10,553 nucleotides of DNA, from assembly GCA_016197345.1 (NCBI GenBank), contig JACPVY010000533.1:1-10553 (forward strand), read 5' to 3'. The notes under the pieces are model-generated. The model searched no databases, was not told the DNA's origin, and saw nothing but the letters and a program-made list of their open reading frames with translations. Below are positions 5,238 through 10,553 of the stretch, piece after piece. How positions within the stretch are numbered: position 1 is the stretch's first letter; each line of letters begins with the position of its first letter. Position numbers and translations under genes: made by a program. Source of the stretch: Burkholderiales bacterium. GTDB lineage: Bacteria > Pseudomonadota > Gammaproteobacteria > Burkholderiales > Burkholderiaceae_D.

Positions 5238-6642
5238 TTGTCCCTCCTGCTAAGTGCCGCGCCGCATAGGCATACAACAAGCCACAATCCAGAGCGACGC
5301 GCAATACCCACGCTAGAGCCACGCCATTGATGCCCCAAAGCTTGAGCAACAGATACAGCAAAGGCAAATAACACACACATTCGAACAAATGAAATTGCGC
5401 CGTCACTTTCGAGCGCCCCATGCCCTGCACCAAGGCATAGGGCAAATTCGCTAAACCGTTTAACAGCACGCCAACCGCTAGCAAGCGCAGCACCGTGCTA
5501 CTTTTCTCCGCAAATTCTGGGCTGAGCCATAGCTGCAAAATCAAGGGTGCAAACACCAATACCACCGCGCTAATGGCGGCCATCAGCAGCCCTAGATAAC
5601 GTGTCCCTTGCCAGAGCAGACGGCGCATCTGGGCCAACTCACCCAGCTTCCAGTGTTGCGCAAACAAGGGGAAATACACGCCCGCTACCGCGCCCGGCAA
5701 CACCAGCATGCGCGTCATCATTTCAAACGGCGTGGTGTAATGGGTCACGGCCGCTAGCGATAGCAGCGCGCCGATCAGCAAACGGTCAAGATTAATCATC
5801 AAAGGGCCGACGATATTCGATACCGTCATCCAACCGCTAAAGCGCAGCAAGTCCGGCAAGAGTTCGCGCGCAAAGCCAATCTGCCAAAAACCACCTTGTA
5901 CGCGCTGGCAAGCAAGCAAAAACAAGATCGTGGTCAGATAGCGCACGAGGCATAGCACGGCAAACATATCGTCAATCCGCTGTGACCACGGCAATACCAG
6001 CAGCGGCCCGGCAAAAGTCAAGACGCCAAGCGGGGTGCGCACTAAGTTGAGCAATTTAAACGCATGGTGGGCTTCCAACACGCCACGCAAGCCAGTCGCG
6101 ACGACGACGCTAGGCAGGGCTAACACTAACCACCAAATCCCGGCGCGCGCTTCTGCCTGCAAAGCAGGCGGCACGTTTAACACTTGCGACACCAGCGGCG
6201 TGACTGTCAACGCGAGCAATAGCGCTACTACACACCCCAGTCCTAGCATCAACAACATGCCGCTCCAAATCAACTGGGTTTGTTCGCGTTGCCACTGTTC
6301 GCGACTGGTGTCAGCGGGGCGGGTAGTCGCCAATTTTTGCGCTAATACTTGGGTCAACGCACGGCCTAAGCCGAAATCAAAAAAACTGAAATAGCCGACC
6401 AACATCCAGCCTATCGACAACAGGCCAAAGCGCTCATTACCTATGCCTTTGATCAGTATTGGAATGGCGACCAGCGCCGTCAGTAAAGGCGCGACTTGTC
6501 CCAATAAATTCCAGCCGATGTTGCGCATCAACTTGGCTAACATCGCGTTTTGTTGTAAGCGATGACGCCAACCGCTGTTTGCGGCTGGGCTGAGCTTATT
6601 CTCGGGGACAGACTTAGGGGCAGACATAGGCGCTTCCGACAT
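5224..6642 (-). CDS. wzx: Wzx-type polysaccharide (O-antigen) flippase
   Basis: This 472-residue integral membrane protein has about 12 hydrophobic segments starting near residue 40, after a polar N-terminal tail of ~35 residues. The core opens with NIGWNLLGQVAPLLTALVAI and contains FFDFGLGRALTQVLAQ, the layout of the MOP superfamily Wzx/RfbX transporters. Length fits the family (usually 400-500). It would flip undecaprenyl-diphosphate-linked repeat units across the inner membrane, so this cluster probably uses a Wzy-dependent route, although no wzy is in the window. The start is not certain. The ATG at 6642 shares one base with the methyltransferase stop (TGATG), suggesting coupling. An ATG five codons later (6627) has a GGAAG sequence at good spacing. 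The gene's end overlaps the next gene by 14 bases. Confidence 0.88.
   Translation of the reverse strand: MSEAPMSAPKSVPENKLSPAANSGWRHRLQQNAMLAKLMRNIGWNLLGQVAPLLTALVAIPILIKGIGNERFGLLSIGWMLVGYFSFFDFGLGRALTQVLAQKLATTRPADTSREQWQREQTQLIWSGMLLMLGLGCVVALLLALTVTPLVSQVLNVPPALQAEARAGIWWLVLALPSVVVATGLRGVLEAHHAFKLLNLVRTPLGVLTFAGPLLVLPWSQRIDDMFAVLCLVRYLTTILFLLACQRVQGGFWQIGFARELLPDLLRFSGWMTVSNIVGPLMINLDRLLIGALLSLAAVTHYTTPFEMMTRMLVLPGAVAGVYFPLFAQHWKLGELAQMRRLLWQGTRYLGLLMAAISAVVLVFAPLILQLWLSPEFAEKSSTVLRLLAVGVLLNGLANLPYALVQGMGRSKVTAQFHLFECVCYLPLLYLLLKLWGINGVALAWVLRVALDCGLLYAYAARHLAGGTNGER
5241..5248 (-). promoter_or_regulatory. Strong Shine-Dalgarno sequence inside the flippase gene
   Basis: AGGAGGGA on the minus strand precedes the glycosyltransferase ATG (5237) by three bases after the last A, about five from the GGAGG core. 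It lies within the last codons of the upstream flippase reading frame. It decides the glycosyltransferase start and is the strongest ribosome binding site in the window. Confidence 0.75.
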
Positions 6643-7349
6643 CAGCGCGGTTTATGCGCGCAAATCAGAAATTGCAGCGTGATAAAGTCACGCAGCAAGC
6701 CCAAGGTTAAGCGATTCGCCCATTTCGCCCGCGGCGAAGTCGTCAAAGGTAAGCGTTGTATAGATTCAATCTGCACCCCTGCCCCGCCCACCAGTTTGAC
6801 GCTGCTAGCCATCGTAAAAAAGCGCAAGTGGGTGCGATCCAAAATACCCGCATCGGCATATTCCCAGCGCCCGGCAAATAGCAAAGGGAACACAGCACGC
6901 CAATTGCGCACATTGGGTACACTCGCAATCAACACGCCACCGGGTTTCAGATGTGTCACTAATTGCGATAACACGCGCCACGGATCGCTCAAATGTTCAA
7001 GCACATCCAAGCACATAATCGCATCGAAATAATTCGCTTCATACGGCAATTCCATGCGTTCGATATCGCCTTCCACCACATGATCGACATGCTCACGCGC
7101 GATAGCGGCGGCGGCGGCAAACAATTCGACGCCGAAGGTTTGTGTCACCAAATGCTCACTTTTCAGCCACGCTAGCGTCGCACCACTACCGCAACCGAGT
7201 TCTAACACGCGGCCGCAATTGAGTGGCAACAACGACGCCACTTCTTTGCGCGCATTGGCGAAATAGCTGGCGGCTTTTTGCTGATAAGCAGCGTCCTGCG
7301 CCACGCCATTGCTGGCATCCACTACCGCTTGATTCTGACCATCATTCAT
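6642..7349 (-). CDS. Class I SAM-dependent methyltransferase
   Basis: This 235-residue protein has a Rossmann-type methyltransferase fold. It shows motif I VLELGCGSG (48-56), an acidic residue ending strand 2 in FGVELF (72-77, E75), VEGDIERMELPY (92-103), DAIMCLDVLEHLSDPW (109-124), LKPGGVLIASVPNVRNW (134-150) and LDRTHLRFFT (170-179). The LDRTHLRFFT block recurs in methyltransferases of polysaccharide and lipid-linked glycan loci, where they may methylate sugars or chain ends. The acceptor cannot be read from the sequence. It starts nine bases after the rmlD remnant stop with a weak ribosome binding site, and its stop overlaps the flippase start. Position between rml and wzx suggests the methyl group is added to the repeat unit or chain end made by this cluster (inference). 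Confidence 0.85.
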   Translation of the reverse strand: MNDGQNQAVVDASNGVAQDAAYQQKAASYFANARKEVASLLPLNCGRVLELGCGSGATLAWLKSEHLVTQTFGVELFAAAAAIAREHVDHVVEGDIERMELPYEANYFDAIMCLDVLEHLSDPWRVLSQLVTHLKPGGVLIASVPNVRNWRAVFPLLFAGRWEYADAGILDRTHLRFFTMASSVKLVGGAGVQIESIQRLPLTTSPRAKWANRLTLGLLRDFITLQFLICAHKPR

Positions 7350-7358
7350 TAAAATAAC

Positions 7359-7984
7359 TCACTTTGCCACACATAACGCTAAGGCAAGCTGCCAGTCAGG
7401 CAAGCTGCAAAATTGTTGTTGAAATTTGCTGCAATCAAGACGCGAATTGCTGGGGCGCTTAGCAGGGGTCGGGTATTCGGCACTGGTGATCGCGCTCAAT
7501 TCGACTTTTTTTTCGCTAGGGTGCAAGGCCATAATTGCTTGCGTGAAGCCATGCCAACTGGTTTCGCCTTGGCAGGTCAAATGATATGTCCCCGTTTTTT
7601 GCTGCCACCAGACCGCTTGATCGTCGCTAGCGTGGGCTTGCGCTAAGGCATGGGCGCTGGCATCGGCAATTGAACGGCACCACGTCGGTGCCCCGATTTG
7701 ATCTGCCACCACACGCAATTGATCGCGCTCTCGCAAGAGCTTAAGCATGGTCAACAAAAAATTCTTGCCGCGCATACCATATACCCAACTGGTGCGGAAA
7801 ATCAGGTGCGGGATACCGCTAGCGCGAATCGCTTCTTCCCCTGCCAATTTACTGGCACCATACACACCTAGCGGCGCGGTCGCATCGCTTTCCAGATAGC
7901 GGCCTTGTTTGCTGCCGTCATACACATAATCGGTCGAAATTCAAAACCAAGCTGGCCGTTAATTCCGGTCAATAAAATTTTCAT
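7359..7984 (-). pseudogene. rmlD: dTDP-4-dehydrorhamnose reductase, broken by internal deletion and frameshift
   Basis: RmlD normally has about 290-300 residues. Here the ATG at 7984 overlaps the rmlC stop (ATGA) and begins correctly, MKILLTGINGQLGFE. After about 15 codons the sequence jumps, in a different frame, to STDYVYDGSKQGRYLESDA, which normally begins near residue 103. The frame from 7984 stops at 7868 after 38 residues. The remaining ~190 residues are intact, including YGASK (catalytic Tyr-Lys pair), FRTSWVYG, DQIGAPTW and the C-terminal YPTPAKRPSNSRLD. Compared with E. coli RmlD, roughly residues 17-102 are missing (about 260 bp, not a multiple of three), including the NAAAxTAVDxAE region. 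A GTG at 7925 could start the C-terminal fragment, but it lacks the NAD(P)H-binding Rossmann motif and should not be active. An assembly error is possible. Confidence 0.88.
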
Positions 7985-8526
7985 GGGAAGACCTCGGCAT
8001 CGGCCAAGAGTACGCCTTCGCGATCTTTGTTTGAGAGCAAAGGCTCTTCCGTCATCGGCCATTCAATCGCTAGTTGCGAATCATTCCACAAGATCGAACG
8101 TTCATATTGCGGTGCCCAATAATCGGTGGTTTTGTACAAAAATTCGGCGACATCCGAGAGCACCACAAAGCCATGGGCAAAACCGGGCGGTATCCAAACT
8201 TGACGCTTGTTTTCCGCGCTTAAACGAAAGCCTTCCCACTTGCCAAAGGTGGGCGATGAACGACGGATATCGACCACCACGTCATACACTTCGCCCAACG
8301 TGACGCGCACTAATTTGCCTTGCGCTTGCTGAATTTGATAGTGCAAGCCGCGCAGCACATTTTGCTGCGAACGCGAGTGATTGTCTTGCACGAAATCGGC
8401 TTTTACCCCCGTCAATTCAGCGAAGTGACGGGCGTTAAAACTTTCAAAGAAAAACCCGCGCGCATCGCCAAATACCTTAGGCTCGATGATCAGCAAATCT
8501 TGTAGGCTAGTCGTAACGATATTCAT
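7981..8526 (-). CDS. rmlC: dTDP-4-dehydrorhamnose 3,5-epimerase
   Basis: RmlC converts dTDP-4-dehydro-6-deoxy-D-glucose to dTDP-4-dehydro-L-rhamnose, the third step to dTDP-L-rhamnose. The 181-residue cupin has the usual length and motifs: FGDARGFFFESF (19-30), FVQDNHSRSQQNVLRGLHYQ (45-64, catalytic His62), GEVYDVVVDIRRSSPTFGKW (78-97), WIPPGFAHGFVVLS (111-124), EFLYKTTDYW (128-137, catalytic Tyr region) and LSNKDRE (164-170, the Asp paired with the catalytic His). The frame stays open upstream, but ATG at 8526 matches the family N terminus and lies two bases after the rmlA stop. The gene's stop overlaps the rmlD ATG in an ATGA junction. No defect is seen. Confidence 0.96.
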   Translation of the reverse strand: MNIVTTSLQDLLIIEPKVFGDARGFFFESFNARHFAELTGVKADFVQDNHSRSQQNVLRGLHYQIQQAQGKLVRVTLGEVYDVVVDIRRSSPTFGKWEGFRLSAENKRQVWIPPGFAHGFVVLSDVAEFLYKTTDYWAPQYERSILWNDSQLAIEWPMTEEPLLSNKDREGVLLADAEVFP

Positions 8527-8528
8527 GA

Positions 8529-9437
8529 TTACAAGACCTTTTCCAAAAGTTGTAGCATGTATTGGCCATAGGCATTTTTCTTCAATGGCTGGGCCAGCTT
8601 TTCTAATTGGGCAGCGTCGATATAGCCTTTGCGAAAGGCGATTTCTTCCGGGCAAGCGATTTTCAAACCTTGCCGTTTTTCAATCGTGGCGATGAATTGC
8701 GAGGCTTCCAACAAGGATTCGTGTGTCCCCGTATCGAGCCAAGCATTGCCACGCCCGAGCAATTGCACATTCAGTCTGTCACGCTCGAGATAGATTTGAT
8801 TGACGTCGGTGATTTCCAACTCACCACGCGCGGAAGGCTTGATACTGGCGGCAATCTCACACACCTCTTGATCGTAGAAATACAGACCTGTCACCGCGTA
8901 ATTGGATTTGGGTTGCTTCGGCTTTTCTTCAATCGACACTGCATGATGCTGCGCATCGAATTCAACCACGCCGTAGCGCTCTGGGTCTTGTACGTGATAG
9001 GCAAATACGGTAGCGCCATCGGTATCGTTGCCCGCCGCTGTCAAGCGCGCCTCTAGGTCGTGGCCGTAATAAATGTTGTCACCCAAAATCAGGGTCGAAT
9101 AATTGTCTTTGACGAAATCGCGGCCGATGATAAACGCTTGCGCCAAGCCATCTGGCGAAGGTTGTACCGCATATTGCAAATCCAGCCCCCAGCGCGTGCC
9201 ATCGCCCAGCAATTCACGAAAACGTGGCGTGTCTTGCGGTGTCGAAATGATTAAAATCTCGCGTATACCCGCTAGCATCAGGGTTGAGAGCGGATAGTAA
9301 ATCATTGGCTTGTCGTACACTGGCAGCAATTGCTTGGAAACGGCCATCGTCACTGGGTGCAAACGTGTCCCTGAACCACCGGCCAAAATAATGCCTTTGC
9401 GTTGCACCTTGTTTTTCAATGCGGCTATTCGTTTCAT
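8529..9437 (-). CDS. rmlA: Glucose-1-phosphate thymidylyltransferase
   Basis: RmlA makes dTDP-glucose from dTTP and glucose-1-phosphate, the first step of dTDP-L-rhamnose synthesis. The 302-residue protein has [11 protein letters not shown] (20-30), [19 protein letters not shown] (34-52), the metal-site region [10 protein letters not shown] (116-125), [14 protein letters not shown] (148-161), [21 protein letters not shown] (start 169) and [14 protein letters not shown] (233-246). The ATG at 9437 overlaps the rmlB stop by four bases (ATGA) and has AAAGGG seven bases upstream. It gives about ten extra residues before the usual RKGIILAGG start. A GTG at 9407 would give a more typical N terminus, so this is a minor alternative. 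Feedback control by dTDP-rhamnose is known for the family. Confidence 0.96.
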   Translation of the reverse strand: MKRIAALKNKVQRKGIILAGGSGTRLHPVTMAVSKQLLPVYDKPMIYYPLSTLMLAGIREILIISTPQDTPRFRELLGDGTRWGLDLQYAVQPSPDGLAQAFIIGRDFVKDNYSTLILGDNIYYGHDLEARLTAAGNDTDGATVFAYHVQDPERYGVVEFDAQHHAVSIEEKPKQPKSNYAVTGLYFYDQEVCEIAASIKPSARGELEITDVNQIYLERDRLNVQLLGRGNAWLDTGTHESLLEASQFIATIEKRQGLKIACPEEIAFRKGYIDAAQLEKLAQPLKKNAYGQYMLQLLEKVL

Positions 9438-10504
9438 ACGCTCGCCCTTTCGTGGTAATTTTTTTCCATCCACTTCATGTATTCACCCGAACGCACATCC
9501 GCCACCCAGGCTTGGTTCGCCAAATACCATTGCACGGTTTTAGCGATGCCGCTGGCAAACGTCTCTTCAGGTTTCCAACCGAGTTCGCGCTCAATTTTGC
9601 GGGCGTCAATTGCATAGCGGCGGTCGTGTCCCGGTCTATCTTTGACGCTGACAATTTGGCTGCGATAACTGCTGCCATCAGCCTTGGGTCGCAGCGCATC
9701 TAACATGTCACACAGTTGGTGGACAACCGCCAAATTCGTCATCTCATTCCAACCGCCGACGTTATAGGTTTCGCCGACACGCCCCGCTTCCAGCACGCGC
9801 AAAATCGCGCGGCAATGATCTACCACGTATAACCAATCGCGCACTTGCAAGCCATCGCCATAAATCGGCAGATTTTTGCCTTCCAAGGCATTGGCGATCA
9901 TCAAGGGGATGAGTTTTTCGGGGAAATGAAACGGCCCGTAATTATTCGAGCAATTGGTGGTCAGGGTCGGCAAACCATAGGTGTGGTGATACGAGCGCAC
10001 CAAGTGATCGGAGGCGGCTTTCGACGCGGAATACGGGCTATTCGGCGCATAAGCCGTGGTTTCGCTAAACGGCGCATCGTCTGGCCCTAGCGTGCCATAC
10101 ACTTCATCGGTAGAAACATGTAAGAAGCGAAACGCGGCTTTCGCCTCACCGCTTAAGCCTTCGTAATACGCACGCGCTGCTTGCAACAGGCTAAACGTGC
10201 CGTGGATATTGGTTTGGATAAATTCGCCGGGGCCGTGAATCGAGCGGTCAACATGACTTTCCGCTGCAAAATGCACGATTGCCCGAGGTTGATATTCGGC
10301 GAGCAGGCTACTTACCTTGGCTTCATCGCAAATATCGCCTTGCACAAACACGTGGCGCGCATCATCTTTGACGGCATCCAAATTATGCAAATTACCCGCA
10401 TAGGTTAATTTATCGTAGTTGAGTACCGCCTCTTCGCCCTGTGCCAAAAAATTGAGAACAAAATTCGAACCGATAAAACCAGCACCGCCAGTAACAAAGA
10501 TCAT
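9434..10504 (-). CDS. rmlB: dTDP-glucose 4,6-dehydratase
   Basis: RmlB converts dTDP-glucose to dTDP-4-dehydro-6-deoxy-D-glucose using bound NAD+. The 356-residue extended SDR has [10 protein letters not shown] (5-14), YDKLTYAGN (30-38), [12 protein letters not shown] (78-89), STDEVYG (131-137, with the catalytic Thr-Asp-Glu), YSASK (Y158, K162), [18 protein letters not shown] (183-200) and [12 protein letters not shown] (~215-226). Length is typical. It is the first gene of the minus-strand run within the window. The ATG at 10504 has a weak GGAAAA sequence a few bases upstream. Only 49 bases upstream are visible and hold no clear promoter, so the operon may start outside the window. The stop overlaps the rmlA start. 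Confidence 0.97.
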   Translation of the reverse strand: MIFVTGGAGFIGSNFVLNFLAQGEEAVLNYDKLTYAGNLHNLDAVKDDARHVFVQGDICDEAKVSSLLAEYQPRAIVHFAAESHVDRSIHGPGEFIQTNIHGTFSLLQAARAYYEGLSGEAKAAFRFLHVSTDEVYGTLGPDDAPFSETTAYAPNSPYSASKAASDHLVRSYHHTYGLPTLTTNCSNNYGPFHFPEKLIPLMIANALEGKNLPIYGDGLQVRDWLYVVDHCRAILRVLEAGRVGETYNVGGWNEMTNLAVVHQLCDMLDALRPKADGSSYRSQIVSVKDRPGHDRRYAIDARKIERELGWKPEETFASGIAKTVQWYLANQAWVADVRSGEYMKWMEKNYHERASV

Positions 10505-10553
10505 GATAATTTTTCCAGCGCGATTGAATGAAAAGACAAAGCTACCTGCAAGC

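Noticed and set aside
7081..7120. Short GCG-repeat stretch (several GGC/GCG units) in the methyltransferase gene as a possible slippage tract
   Set aside because: It encodes an ordinary Ala-rich helix, the frame is intact, and the repeat is too short to propose phase variation.
8527..8655. Upstream extension of the rmlC reading frame
   Set aside because: It lies wholly inside rmlA, and the family N terminus matches the ATG at 8526.
10505..10553. Possible -35/-10 pair upstream of rmlB
   Set aside because: Matches were only about three and four of six, and the window ends before the region can be judged.

Overview
The window looks like part of a Gram-negative, probably betaproteobacterial chromosome. 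Base composition is moderate, the genes are tightly packed, there is a complete-looking rmlBAC set, and the O-antigen style genes resemble those of Burkholderiales. Genus is not determinable by eye; an Oxalobacteraceae-like organism is only a guess. There are no tRNA or rRNA genes, insertion sequences, CRISPR arrays or phage genes that I can support.

Two convergent blocks meet at about 2310/2334. The left block (plus strand, 223-2310) is a compact three-gene operon with overlapping start and stop codons. It contains a four-helix membrane protein of the TIGR04222 type whose last ~48 residues are almost only Ser, Cys, Gly and Asp with six cysteines. Next is a DUF692 / multinuclear non-heme iron oxidase (MNIO; MbnB/BufB/TglH superfamily) protein, then a 95-residue helical basic protein. 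My reading is a ribosomally made, post-translationally modified peptide (RiPP) system in which the DUF692 enzyme modifies cysteines on a membrane-anchored substrate. It is the most interesting part of the window. About 110 bp of very AT-rich DNA precedes it.

The right block (minus strand, 10504 down to 2334) is a surface-polysaccharide cluster. In transcription order it holds rmlB, rmlA, rmlC and rmlD (dTDP-L-rhamnose synthesis), a SAM-dependent methyltransferase, a Wzx-type flippase, two GT2 glycosyltransferases (the first clearly rhamnosyltransferase-like) and an extended SDR resembling WbpV/WreQ-type sugar-nucleotide epimerases or 4-reductases. From rmlB to the first glycosyltransferase the genes overlap or lie within about 10 bp of each other, consistent with one transcript. 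A ~220-bp AT-rich gap (4083-4301) then carries tandem hairpins, a good sigma70-type promoter and a leader hairpin, so the last two genes probably have their own promoter.

The rmlD gene is broken. Its start codon and first ~15 codons are followed directly, out of frame, by the part of the gene encoding the STDYVYDG motif, so roughly 86 codons are missing. Unless another RmlD exists, or the junction is an assembly error, this strain should not complete dTDP-L-rhamnose from this cluster. No polymerase (wzy), chain-length regulator or initiating sugar-phosphate transferase is visible, so the cluster must extend beyond the window or rely on genes elsewhere.
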